34,414 bases of DNA from positions 1-34,414 of the forward strand of contig JAGXKT010000025.1 in assembly GCA_018335035.1 (NCBI GenBank). The letters run 5' to 3'. The notes below the pieces were generated by a model. It had not been told where the DNA came from. It was given only the letters and a program-made list of their open reading frames with translations, and ran no database searches. This DNA is from Phycisphaerae bacterium. GTDB taxonomy: Bacteria; Planctomycetota; Phycisphaerae; SM23-33. Positions 7,035 through 15,024 of this stretch are shown piece after piece. Position 1 is the first letter of the stretch, and every line of letters begins with the position of its first letter. The position numbers and the translations under genes were made by a program.

Positions 7035-8708
7035 TCACTTCAGCAGTTCGGCCTCGCACGGGGCGAGGTAGGTACGCAGCTTATGCAGCGCCTTGATCTC
7101 AATCTGCCGGACGCGCTCCTTGGACATGCCGAGGTAGCGGCCCAGTTGCTCGAACGTCCGTGCGGGACGATCCGGCTCAAGGCCGTAATGTCCCACCAGG
7201 ACCTTCCGTTCCGTCGGCGAGAGGCGCGTCAGGACGGTCTCGATGCTCTCGCGCAGCTCCAGCATGTTGATCTCGCCGGGGTCGTAGCTCTTGAGAGCCG
7301 CGGCGATATCCAGGATCTCATCGTGCCCGGTGGTGAACCGACCCAGATGGTACTTCTCGCGCGGAACGGAGCGGGCGAAGTTCCGCATAATGGCCCAGGA
7401 CGCGTAGGTGGAGAAGCGATTCCCGCGAGCGTAGTCGAACTTCTCGACCGCCCGCATCAACGAGACGTTCCCGTCGCTGACCAGCTCAAAAAGCGTCTGC
7501 GGCCCGGCGACGTGCTTCCTGGCGATCGACACCACGAGTCGCAAGTTGGCGCGCACGATCGCGTTCTTGACGGCCGTCGCCCGCAACAACAGGTCCTCGA
7601 TCTCCTTGAGCCGGGCCGTATTGACGCGCCGCACGTCGATCGTGCGCCGCAGGCGGTCGGCCTTGTACTTGAGGTAGTTGTACCGCCGAAACAGCTGCCG
7701 CTCGCGGTCAGCGGCAAGCAGCGGCACCTCGTACAGTGCCCGCAGATAGGCCGGCAACTCCGACGGCTTGGGCATCGCGGGCGGGCGCTGCGTGTCGGCG
7801 CCAGCGTCGGCGGTGCTGTCCAGAATGACGTCGTCGGCATTGGGCAGGTCGAACTGCGGGTTGTACACGTACTGAATGGAGCGTGCGGCCAGATGACGGG
7901 CGCGCATCTCGTTGATAATGCGATAGATGCTGCTTCGCGTCCGCGCGTGGCGCCGTGCCAGCGTCGGAACGGCCGTGCCGCGAAGGTAGCTGCGGTAGAT
8001 GTCCCCCCGCTCACCGTCGTCCAGCACGCCGCCTCCGGCGAAGATCGCCTCGTCCGGATGCTGGCGGTCGTAATTCCGCAACGTGTAGCGGACGGTTTCT
8101 ACGGCCCGGCCTTTTCGGGCGGCGATGCGGCGCGAGGCCTCGATGAGCGAACAATCGGCCGACCGCGCCATGCGTCGCGCGCGACGGATGACGTCCCGGC
8201 GCTCCGTGGCGGACATTTGCGAAAAGTGCATCGAACGACGCACCTGCTGCCGCCGCTGCGAGACGAACCAGCGCAGGGAGCTTTCCAGAAACGCTATATG
8301 CCGCGTCCCGTCCCCCATCACCAGGCGACGGGCCGCCAGCCCGCGTGTGCGCCATCGCTGGATCGTCTTCTTGCTGACGCGGAATCGCTGAGCCACGCCG
8401 GCCGTGTCGTACACCGCCTGACAGTATGCCGATGCGCGCAGCTCGAAGCTGTCACAGACATCGAGCATCAAACGCAGGAGGTCCTGGCGCAAGGCGGCGC
8501 CGTCGAGCGATTCGGCCGGACGCTCGCCCCGCGGCGGTCGATAGCCCGTCAGGCGATACACCACGAACTCGAAGGGATACGCGCGACGCGGGTCGATGAG
8601 CTGGGCAAGAGCTTCGGCGGCATCAACATATCCCCGCTTGAGGCGGTTGAGCCCCGCGGCCAATTCACCGGCCAGAATCCGCATAGGCCTGTTGGCGTAC
8701 TTCCGCAT
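7035..8708 (-). CDS. sigma-70 family factor with a long HTH-containing N-terminal half
   Basis: 557 residues. The C-terminal half is a sigma factor: a region 1.2-like helix (about 317-345), region 2 (about 381-450, with NLRLVVSIARKHV, FELVSDGNVSLMRAVEKFDY and FSTYASWAI), a short divergent linker in place of a full region 3, and region 4 (about 494-551, LSPTERKVLVGHYGL and MSKERVRQIEIKALHKLR). The first 300 residues are not sigma-like. They contain a MerR/excisionase-like helix-turn-helix near 101-125 (TAGVAQRFRVSKKTIQRWR) and two further HTH-like segments near 188-212 and 245-270. Region 2.4 reads SWAIMRNFARSVP, unlike housekeeping SigA, so promoter choice probably differs. It has its own consensus promoter and is followed by a coupled protease gene. 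It may be a planctomycete-specific alternative or SigA-like factor; I cannot tell which. Confidence 0.88.
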   Translation of the reverse strand: MRKYANRPMRILAGELAAGLNRLKRGYVDAAEALAQLIDPRRAYPFEFVVYRLTGYRPPRGERPAESLDGAALRQDLLRLMLDVCDSFELRASAYCQAVYDTAGVAQRFRVSKKTIQRWRTRGLAARRLVMGDGTRHIAFLESSLRWFVSQRRQQVRRSMHFSQMSATERRDVIRRARRMARSADCSLIEASRRIAARKGRAVETVRYTLRNYDRQHPDEAIFAGGGVLDDGERGDIYRSYLRGTAVPTLARRHARTRSSIYRIINEMRARHLAARSIQYVYNPQFDLPNADDVILDSTADAGADTQRPPAMPKPSELPAYLRALYEVPLLAADRERQLFRRYNYLKYKADRLRRTIDVRRVNTARLKEIEDLLLRATAVKNAIVRANLRLVVSIARKHVAGPQTLFELVSDGNVSLMRAVEKFDYARGNRFSTYASWAIMRNFARSVPREKYHLGRFTTGHDEILDIAAALKSYDPGEINMLELRESIETVLTRLSPTERKVLVGHYGLEPDRPARTFEQLGRYLGMSKERVRQIEIKALHKLRTYLAPCEAELLK

Positions 8709-8768
8709 GGCTGACGCCTACCTTCGTCGCCGTGCTTCCCCAAGAGGGCGGCTGCCCCAACGCTATCG

Positions 8769-8797
8769 ATGATATCTGCAGTGTTACCGTGAGTCAA
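8769..8797 (-). promoter_or_regulatory. promoter of the sigma-factor gene
   Basis: On the minus strand TTGACT (8797-8792), a 17-nt spacer, then TATCAT (8774-8769): 5/6 in each hexamer with ideal spacing. Transcription would start near 8762, leaving a leader of about 54 nt. The -35 abuts and slightly overlaps the T-tract of the preceding terminator. Confidence 0.7.
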
Positions 8798-8832
8798 TAG
8801 AAAAAGCGCCCGGCGACACCGGCGCCGGGCGC
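8796..8832 (-). terminator. rho-independent terminator of the lipoprotein unit
   Basis: Read on the minus strand, a 10-bp perfect stem GCGCCCGGCG/CGCCGGGCGC (8832-8823 with 8815-8806) with a 7-nt loop is followed at once by TTTTTCTATT. It lies 30 bases after the stop of the long lipoprotein gene. Confidence 0.9.
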
Positions 8833-8861
8833 GAATGACCAATACTCACACCATCGCACGA

Positions 8862-11558
8862 CTACATCGGCGGCGATCCCGCGCCCGCCCCCGCGGCGTC
8901 CGCCTCCGTTCCGCCGTCGTCCGTGTCGCCTGCGTTGGTTTCATCCGTCTCGGTCGTCTGCGCGGCTGCCTCCGGCATGGGCACCAGACCCATCACCCGG
9001 CGAAGCTGACGGATCGCCGGCATGCGTCCGGCCTGCTCGGGCGGCACGGACGTCAGATACGTGCCGAGCGGCGACTGCTTCGCCTGCCGCAAAACCGCGT
9101 CGCGACCCTCCTTGGCCCGCGCCAGGCGCATCCGGACCATGTACGCGGCAGCCAAGGCGTTGACAGTGTCCGTCTGCGCGGTCGTCGCGCCAGCTGTCTC
9201 CAGGGCGCTGCGGCATAGGGAGCCTGCCTTGTCGAGCTGTTCCTCGGCCTGTTCGCGCAGTGCGCCGGTGGGCCTCATCGTCGCGAACATACGCGCCAGG
9301 GCATCCACGGCCCCCTCCGGCGCTGCAAGGCCGTCCTGCGCGGTGATGTTGCGCAGCTGCCCCGCCAGGGCCTCGCCCTCACCGGCCGCATCCTCCGCCG
9401 CGAGCCGATCGGCCAGAGCGTCCGCACCCCCTGCTGTTCCGCCTGCCGCATCGCTCCAGAGCCGAACCAGCGCCGCGCCCAACTCACCCACGCCCCGTTG
9501 CAGTGCGATTCGCCGGGCGATCATACGTCCGGCCTCGACGTTGGCACGCGCCACCGCAGCGCGAGCGGCGACATCGGTGCCAAACGAATCGGCCGCAAGC
9601 AAATACTGCTTGCCGGCGGCGGCAGGCCGTTCGTAGGCCTGGCCGGCCAGCGCCGCCATCTGCGCGCCGGTATCGGCGGCGTGCGCGACGGCCTGTTCGG
9701 CAGCGGTACTGTCGGCCTCGGGCGGCGCCGGGACGGTGCGGCAGGCCCGCAGCGCGCGTGCCGTCGCCGCCAAAGCGTGATCCAGCGTGCGGGTCTCCAT
9801 CGCCATCACGTCCGCACGGCGCATCATCAGCAACGGAGCGCCCACGTCACGGTCACGCAACGCTTCGGCCTCGTCCACGGCCTGTTGATACGTCTCGGCG
9901 GCGCGGACGGCGCAGCCGGACAGTCGCCGCTGACCGGCCGTCACTTGCGCCAACTCATCGGCCAGCGCGCGCCGCACGCGCGCCACGGCCGCCTTGCAAT
10001 AGCGCCACTGCTTGCGTTGGCCCTCGCGCCAATCGGTCAACTCCTGGCGGGCGCCGGCATGCAGCGCGACGCGTTCGTTCGCCGCTTCGGCGGCAAGCCG
10101 CGCCATGTCGCGATCCACTTCGGCACGCTTCAGCGCGCTGTCCAGCCGATCCCGTTTGGACGCCGCCTCATCCGCCTTTGCCTGCAACCGGACGTACTCG
10201 TCCAGCGCCTTCTTGATGGTCTCAACGCCCGTCGCCGTGGCAACGCGTGTGTAGGCCTCTGATGCCGCCGCCGAAAGGCGTTCGGCCTGCTCGGTCGTCC
10301 GCTCCAAGCTGGTCCGGGTCTCGGAGACGGTCCCTTCCAGTTTACGCAGCGCGCGTTTGGCCTCAGCGGCGTGCTCCTTGGCCTCGATAAGCCCCGTCTC
10401 GAGCTTCGCGGCGCTTCCGCCGGCAAACGCCGCCTGTCGTTCGGCACGGGCCAGCAGGTTCTCGGCATGGTGTGCCCAGCGAGTCACGTTCGCCGCCGCG
10501 GTATCGACCAACTGGGCGGCCTGACGTGCGTCGGCGGCATGAAACCCCGCCTGGCGCGCCAGAATGTCCACCAGCGCTGCTCGCGCGTTGTCCTTGTCGG
10601 CCGCGGCGGCCGCGGAGGTTCGCGCGACTACGTCGCGCAGCTTCTGCTCGGATTCGTGCAGGCGCTCAAGCGCCTCGCCGTGTGCCCCCATAGCCAACTC
10701 GTCGCCGACCGACCCGGTCTGTCTGAGGCGCGCGACAATCTGCTCACGCCGCTGGGGGTCCTGAAGGACATCGCCGATGCGATCCGCCACGGGCGCCGTT
10801 CTCGCCTGCGGGACCTTCTGGATAATCGCGTTGCGTACGGCGGGGTCGGCAACCCATCCGCCGATCCGCTCGAGTGCCGCCTGCGGTGACGCGGTCAATA
10901 CGTCAAGCCGCTGCGGCTCATCGCGTACGTACGCCTCCAGGGCTTCGACCGCAAAATCCACGAAGAGCGGCTCGAGAAACTCGGGCAGGTCATTCGGGTC
11001 CGGGCTCTCCACAAGCGATTGGATGTGGGTCACGACGCGGCGCTTGGCGCGCTCGCGCTGCCAGTACTCGGCGTCCAGCTCGTCGGCGCTCTCCGGCGGC
11101 AAAGGCGGCAGATCACTGCGACGGAGCGGCGCCATCCTGTCCAGCGTATTGACGACCTGCGCCGACGCGGCGCGGTCGCCAATGCCGACGTCCATCGCCT
11201 CGATGTCTGCAAACCTGTCGCGCAGGGCCTGCCAGTCCAGCAGTCTGTTTCTCAGTTCGGTGGGGTCGATCAGCACCTCCTCACGCCCGCGTTGCGCGCG
11301 AACCCAGTCCATCAGCACATCGCGCGCAAGGCGCGCGGCGTGGCGTTTCTGCCGGGCCTCGGCGGCCTCCGCACCGGCTTCGGCGACCCCCGCGGCCGCC
11401 GCGCCGCTCGCCGATTCGGCTTCGCGGCGCGACTCGTCGGTCCGCTCGCGAAGCTTCTTGCTCGCCTCGCGGCTTTCGGATTCGGAACATCCCCCGAGAG
11501 TCCAGACGGCGGCCAAGAAGATCGCGGCCGTCACGGCAAAGCGTCGCTGGCTGTGCAC
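8862..11558 (-). CDS. large Ala-rich helical lipoprotein of unknown function
   Basis: 898 residues from the GTG at 11558. This start has AGGGAG 7 bases upstream, whereas the earlier GTG at 11594 has no good ribosome binding site. The N-terminus is a lipoprotein signal: basic residues, a hydrophobic core and the lipobox LGGC with the acylated Cys near residue 24, followed by Ser/Glu residues. The mature part is almost wholly helical and rich in Ala, Glu, Arg and Asp, with long heptad-like stretches (about 30-70 and 300-560) that predict coiled coils. The last 40 residues are acidic and Ala/Gly/Thr-rich. I recognise no catalytic motif. It is probably a periplasmic or outer-membrane scaffold. 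It follows the single-TM gene by 43 bp and ends at a strong terminator, so it is the last gene of a three-gene unit. Two copies of a GTGCAC start region lie 36 bp apart. Confidence 0.75.
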   Translation of the reverse strand: MHSQRRFAVTAAIFLAAVWTLGGCSESESREASKKLRERTDESRREAESASGAAAAGVAEAGAEAAEARQKRHAARLARDVLMDWVRAQRGREEVLIDPTELRNRLLDWQALRDRFADIEAMDVGIGDRAASAQVVNTLDRMAPLRRSDLPPLPPESADELDAEYWQRERAKRRVVTHIQSLVESPDPNDLPEFLEPLFVDFAVEALEAYVRDEPQRLDVLTASPQAALERIGGWVADPAVRNAIIQKVPQARTAPVADRIGDVLQDPQRREQIVARLRQTGSVGDELAMGAHGEALERLHESEQKLRDVVARTSAAAAADKDNARAALVDILARQAGFHAADARQAAQLVDTAAANVTRWAHHAENLLARAERQAAFAGGSAAKLETGLIEAKEHAAEAKRALRKLEGTVSETRTSLERTTEQAERLSAAASEAYTRVATATGVETIKKALDEYVRLQAKADEAASKRDRLDSALKRAEVDRDMARLAAEAANERVALHAGARQELTDWREGQRKQWRYCKAAVARVRRALADELAQVTAGQRRLSGCAVRAAETYQQAVDEAEALRDRDVGAPLLMMRRADVMAMETRTLDHALAATARALRACRTVPAPPEADSTAAEQAVAHAADTGAQMAALAGQAYERPAAAGKQYLLAADSFGTDVAARAAVARANVEAGRMIARRIALQRGVGELGAALVRLWSDAAGGTAGGADALADRLAAEDAAGEGEALAGQLRNITAQDGLAAPEGAVDALARMFATMRPTGALREQAEEQLDKAGSLCRSALETAGATTAQTDTVNALAAAYMVRMRLARAKEGRDAVLRQAKQSPLGTYLTSVPPEQAGRMPAIRQLRRVMGLVPMPEAAAQTTETDETNAGDTDDGGTEADAAGAGAGSPPM

Positions 11559-11601
11559 GGTGATTCTCCCTACTCGTCTGCCGTTGGTGTGCACGGTGTT
11601 C

Positions 11602-12261
11602 TTACCGCGCAGGCGGGGTTATTTCAACATCGCTTGCATGGCGCGAGACGCGCTCGGCATCCAGGCGATTCAGAAGCATCTCCAGGTCGTCCGGTCCGAT
11701 GGCATCCTCGCGGTCGGCACCGGAGGTCGGGGCGCAGAGCAGCAGCTTGCCGTCGCGGACCTCCATGCTCACGGGGCGCTCGCCGAGCGCCCCGGCGGCA
11801 TGCGCCAGTTGCTCAGCCGCCGACGGCTCGCCCACGCACCGCCACGGAGCGGCAACAGTGCGTCCCTCCCGTGCCGCCAGCGGCGCCAGCGCAAGGTCCT
11901 CCACGTGCCACATCAGCACGCGGGGCGCCTCGACGCCCTCGGCGACAAGAACGCTGTAATGGCGTGTCACGCGCCGCGTGGCGTGCCCGGCCTCGCAGCG
12001 GAAGTCAAACGCGCGGACGCCGCGGCCTGCGACATGCCCGTGGGTGACATCGCGAGCGCGCGGGCTGTGTCCGGACGACAGCAGTGCCATCCGCCCGTAG
12101 CGACGCGGCATGTCAAACGGGTCACGCGCGGAAAATCGCATCCCCCGCCCGTGCGCCGATCGCGCTAACAGACGCGACCGCCGTCGGCGGCGGACCGCCA
12201 TAACCGCGAAGTAAACCATCGCGGCGGCCAGCACGGCCAGTAAAAGCACGCGGACGATCAC
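11602..12261 (-). CDS. single-pass membrane protein of unknown function
   Basis: 219 residues from a GTG at 12261, with AAAGGCG upstream. One N-terminal transmembrane helix (about 3-22) is followed by an Arg-rich RRRRRSR stop-transfer segment, so the bulk lies in the cytosol. The next block, GMRFSARDPFDMPRRYGRMALLSSG, followed by GRGVRAFDFRCE and later SMEVRDGKLLLCAP, resembles membrane proteins of the DUF3137-like type that read an F/D-Y-x-Y core after an N-terminal anchor; this resemblance is by eye only. No enzymatic motif is seen. It sits 27 bp after the CX4CH gene and 43 bp before the lipoprotein, all on one strand, so the three are probably one transcript. Confidence 0.7.
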   Translation of the reverse strand: MIVRVLLLAVLAAAMVYFAVMAVRRRRRSRLLARSAHGRGMRFSARDPFDMPRRYGRMALLSSGHSPRARDVTHGHVAGRGVRAFDFRCEAGHATRRVTRHYSVLVAEGVEAPRVLMWHVEDLALAPLAAREGRTVAAPWRCVGEPSAAEQLAHAAGALGERPVSMEVRDGKLLLCAPTSGADREDAIGPDDLEMLLNRLDAERVSRHASDVEITPPAR

Positions 12262-12288
12262 AAGCGCCTTTCGCCGCCCCGAAGCGAC

Positions 12289-13491
12289 TCACTCCTCATC
12301 GTCCGCCGGGCGCGTCGTCGAGCGGGTGGTCGGCTCGCCGGACCCGGGGGCGGGCGGCTCGTAAGCGACGTCGTATCCGCGGAAGGGCGGGCCGTCCAGC
12401 GACTCGATCCAATCCACGAGGCGTCGATATTTCGGGTCATCCCGGTCGCGGAATATCGGCTCGATCGCGCTGGGGTGCCTGCGCTCGGCGTACCTGGCGG
12501 GCAAACCGTACTGAACCAGAAGCGACAGATCCGGGTGGTCCCGGTCAATCAGCTTCCAGCCGTCGACTGCATGCGTACTCAGGATGTAGAAATTCGTATA
12601 GTGGGCGCGCGTGAGGTTCCCGGCAATCGGGAACAACCTGAACGTGCCCTCAGCGGCCTTCTCGCCATGGCAACCCGCCGTAGCGCAACTGTTGCGGATC
12701 AGTGGCCAGATGTCACGTTGATAGGTCACCATGAACTGCGGATCGCGCCGAAGGAGGATGTCGTCGCGCATGGCACGTTCCGTCTCGTCCGTGTGCTTGA
12801 GGATGTAGCGGGCCTGCTCCAGCGGGCTCATTCGCCAGAACGTCCGCTCGAACCCGGGCTCCTTGAAATCCCCCTTTCCGTGGTTGGCCCGCACGAAACG
12901 CCGTCGCACGTTGTTCTTGAATGAGACCGCCACCTCCTCGTCTTCGCGCAGTTCGTGGCGCCGAATGCGGTTGACGTCCTCCATGGTCATCAAATGCTTC
13001 GCCGCGACGCCGTCGTCGGCGGCGTCGCCGCCGTCATCGGCGCCGGTGTCTTCGGTGGCGGCGATCCTCTGGCGAACCTGTTTGAGCAGCAACTGGGCCA
13101 TCTCGAATTCGCCGTCGCGCAGCTCGATCGCCTTGGTCAGTTCCCGCTCAGCGATCTGCAGATACCCCTTGTCCGACGCCCACCGCCCCAGCCGGTAGCG
13201 CACCAGCGGGTCGGAGAGGTCTTCGCCGGCGGCCTGGTCGTCGTATTCGTCCTGGGGCGTGACGATGTCCTCGATGGACTCGACGTTGTCGGCGGCCACC
13301 CGCATGGTCACGCCGCCGGGCGTGGTAATCGTGTAGGTATCGCCGCTCTTGACGACCTCGCCGACGATTTCCCCGCCGTCTCTAAGCGTGACCCGTTGGC
13401 GCTTGGCATCGGCCGGAACGACCACAAGCAGGCAGGCAACACACAGCAGCAGCGCGTTTCGTTTCCACATGTCGGCACCTCTTGAGGGCAT
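12289..13491 (-). CDS. secreted protein with a haem-like CX4CH motif
   Basis: 400 residues from the ATG at 13491 (AAGGAG 6 bases upstream); the ATG at 13470 with AGAGGT is nearly as good and would give 393 residues. An N-terminal signal peptide (about 8-29, ending PADA) is followed by a small beta-rich segment VTLRDGGEIVGEVVKSGDTYTI, then a helical repeat-like part (100-145), an acidic linker (147-163) and a C-terminal domain. That domain contains NSCATAGCHG, with C269, C274 and H275. The spacing is Cys-x4-Cys-His rather than the common CxxCH; CX4CH haem sites exist in multihaem cytochromes, and planctomycetes have many secreted cytochrome-like proteins with a CHG signature. Only one such site is present. 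Haem binding is an inference. The gene leads a three-gene unit directly after tRNA-Cys. Confidence 0.75.
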   Translation of the reverse strand: MPSRGADMWKRNALLLCVACLLVVVPADAKRQRVTLRDGGEIVGEVVKSGDTYTITTPGGVTMRVAADNVESIEDIVTPQDEYDDQAAGEDLSDPLVRYRLGRWASDKGYLQIAERELTKAIELRDGEFEMAQLLLKQVRQRIAATEDTGADDGGDAADDGVAAKHLMTMEDVNRIRRHELREDEEVAVSFKNNVRRRFVRANHGKGDFKEPGFERTFWRMSPLEQARYILKHTDETERAMRDDILLRRDPQFMVTYQRDIWPLIRNSCATAGCHGEKAAEGTFRLFPIAGNLTRAHYTNFYILSTHAVDGWKLIDRDHPDLSLLVQYGLPARYAERRHPSAIEPIFRDRDDPKYRRLVDWIESLDGPPFRGYDVAYEPPAPGSGEPTTRSTTRPADDEE

Positions 13492-13509
13492 GGCTGGCTC
13501 CTTCAGCGG

Positions 13510-13528
13510 AAAGCCGCATCCATGCGGC
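13510..13528 (-). terminator. small stem-loop between tRNA-Cys and the CX4CH gene
   Basis: On the minus strand GCCGCA-TGGA-TGCGGC (13528-13513) is followed by TTT. It lies 55 bases after the tRNA and just before the ribosome binding site of the CX4CH gene. It could end part of the tRNA transcripts or be a leader hairpin; the short T-run makes it weak. Confidence 0.35.
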
Positions 13529-13582
13529 GTCCACCGACCGGGGGATACGCCGAAGCCCGCGGCGGCACGGAGCGCGGTTACA

Positions 13583-13656
13583 AGGCGGCAGTGGGATTCG
13601 AACCCACGAATAACGGATTTGCAATCCGTCGCCTTGGTCCACTTGGCTATGCCGCC
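13583..13656 (-). tRNA. tRNA-Cys (anticodon GCA)
   Basis: A 74-nt cloverleaf on the minus strand. The acceptor stem is GGCGGCA with TGCCGCC, the D-arm contains AGCCAAGTGGACCAAGGC, and the anticodon stem-loop GGATTGCAAATCC exposes GCA. The T-arm is GTGGGTTCGAATCCCAC, and the discriminator base is U73 as expected for tRNA-Cys. The 3' CCA is not encoded (genomic TGT follows) and must be added by nucleotidyltransferase. A consensus-like promoter lies directly upstream. A long open frame runs through the tRNA into the next gene but is not coding here. Confidence 0.97.
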
Positions 13657-13665
13657 ACGCGTGCC

Positions 13666-13693
13666 AGTATACCAACTCCCGCCCACCATTCAA
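13666..13693 (-). promoter_or_regulatory. promoter of tRNA-Cys
   Basis: On the minus strand TTGAAT (13693-13688), a 16-nt spacer ending in TGG, then TATACT (13671-13666). The extended -10 TGGTATACT compensates for a modest -35. The start would be near 13659, giving a very short 5' leader to the tRNA. Confidence 0.6.
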
Positions 13694-13726
13694 CGCCGCA
13701 GAACGCTTCGCGATGCGGTCCATCCG

Positions 13727-13735
13727 TGGTACGAT
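13727..13735 (+). promoter_or_regulatory. extended -10 element directly before truD
   Basis: TGGTACGAT is an extended -10 (TACGAT, 4/6). The predicted +1 (about 13742) is only some 4 bases before the ATG at 13746, so the truD message may be leaderless or nearly so. No -35 consensus is visible. Confidence 0.35.
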
Positions 13736-13745
13736 CCGCCCTGAG

Positions 13746-14975
13746 ATGGACGCCGAGACCGCTCATGCCGACCGCCCGTATCTCACCGCCGAGCTCCCGG
13801 GCGTCGCCGGGCGCTACAAGCAACGTCCGGACGACTTCCGCGTCGAGGAAGTCCCCCTCTACATGCCCGGCGGGACCGGAACGCACCTCTACTTCCGCGT
13901 GACCAAGACGGGCGTGTCCACGCCAGAGGCCGTCGCCCGCATCGCGCGGCACCTGGGCGTCCGGCCGGGCGAGATCGGCTTCGCCGGGCTCAAGGACGCC
14001 CGCGCCGTGACGCGCCAGATGATGTCGCTCGAACACGCCGACGCCGCCCGCCTGGGCGCGTTCGCCGACCCGCGTATTGGCGTCGAGCCGGTCGGGCATC
14101 ACGGAAACAAGCTCCGCACCGGGCACCTGGCGGGCAACCGCTTCACCATTCGCCTCCGCGGCGTCGGTGCCGAAGACCTCCCCGCCGCCCGAGCCGTGCT
14201 GGACATCCTCCAGCGCCGCGGCGTTCCGAATTACTTCGGCCGGCAGCGGTTCGGCGCCCGTGGCGACACGGCCGCGCTGGGCGAGGCCCTCGTCCGTGGC
14301 GACCTCGAGCAGTTCGTAGCGCTGCTGCTGGGCCAACCCTGCGCCGCCGACGGCGACGACGTCCGCGCCGCCCGAGACGCCTTCGACACCGGACACTACG
14401 CCCGGGCGCTGGACCTCTGGCCGCGAGCGTTTCGCGAGCACCGCAAGGCCCTGGCCGCCTACAAGAAGCGCAGCTCGCCGAAGGCGGCCCTGGCCGCCGT
14501 GGACAAGCGCACGCGGCGGCTGTACGTCTCGGCTTTTCAAAGCGCTATCTTCAACGACGTACTCGCCCGCCGGATCGACACATTCGACCGCGTCCGGATC
14601 GGCGATCTGGCGAAAAAGGCCGGCAGCGGCGGCGTCTTTCGCGTCGAGGACGCCGACGCCGAACAGCCGCGCGCCGCGCGGTTCGAGATCTCCCCCACCG
14701 GACCAGTCCCGGGCTATCGCAGCCGCCTGGCCGACGGCCAACCCGGGCGAATCGAGCGCGACGTGCTTCAGGAGCACGAGATCGCGCCGGAGGACTTCCG
14801 CGGGCTCGGGGCGCTCAAGCCGAAGGGAACGCGCCGCCCGTTGCGGTTCGGCCTTGGCGATCCGGAACTCTCGGCCGGCACGGACGCCGACGGCGACTAC
14901 CTCGAGCTGCGATTCACCGCCCCGCCGGGCAGCTACGCCACCGTCGTGCTGCGAGAAATAGTGAAGGGCGAGTGA
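13746..14975 (+). CDS. truD: tRNA pseudouridine(13) synthase TruD
   Basis: 409 residues, with TruD family motifs in order: KQRPDDFRVEEVPLY near the N-terminus, GFAGLKDARAVTRQ with the catalytic Asp (KDA, where E. coli has KDR), GNRFTIRLR, and VPNYFGRQRFG. The middle TRUD insertion domain (about 160-330) is present. TruD isomerises U13 of tRNA-Glu to pseudouridine. I start at the ATG at 13746, which aligns with the family; an in-frame ATG at 13713 would add 11 unlike residues. Neither start has a clear ribosome binding site, which fits the near-leaderless promoter placement. It is divergent from tRNA-Cys and convergent with the Gfo/Idh gene; pairing with the tRNA is likely coincidental. Confidence 0.93.
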   Translation: MDAETAHADRPYLTAELPGVAGRYKQRPDDFRVEEVPLYMPGGTGTHLYFRVTKTGVSTPEAVARIARHLGVRPGEIGFAGLKDARAVTRQMMSLEHADAARLGAFADPRIGVEPVGHHGNKLRTGHLAGNRFTIRLRGVGAEDLPAARAVLDILQRRGVPNYFGRQRFGARGDTAALGEALVRGDLEQFVALLLGQPCAADGDDVRAARDAFDTGHYARALDLWPRAFREHRKALAAYKKRSSPKAALAAVDKRTRRLYVSAFQSAIFNDVLARRIDTFDRVRIGDLAKKAGSGGVFRVEDADAEQPRAARFEISPTGPVPGYRSRLADGQPGRIERDVLQEHEIAPEDFRGLGALKPKGTRRPLRFGLGDPELSAGTDADGDYLELRFTAPPGSYATVVLREIVKGE

Positions 14976-14983
14976 AGAACATC

Positions 14984-15024
14984 GGCCGCAGCGTGCTACG
15001 GGCAGGCACGCCCGCCATACGGCC
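14984..15024. terminator. stem-loop between convergent truD and gfo/idh genes
   Basis: GGCCG (14984-14988) pairs with CGGCC (15020-15024), and inside it GCGTGC (14991-14996) pairs with GCACGC (15006-15011). The structure fills nearly the whole 49-bp gap between two convergent stops and could end transcription from both sides. There is no T-run on either strand. Confidence 0.4.

Noticed and set aside
7011-8714. 567-codon plus-strand frame opposite the sigma factor
   Set aside because: Exact mirror of a motif-rich sigma gene; no ribosome binding site or recognisable domain.
13492-13689. N-terminal extension of the CX4CH gene through tRNA-Cys
   Set aside because: The extra codons are the tRNA itself; the signal peptide and two ribosome binding sites lie downstream.
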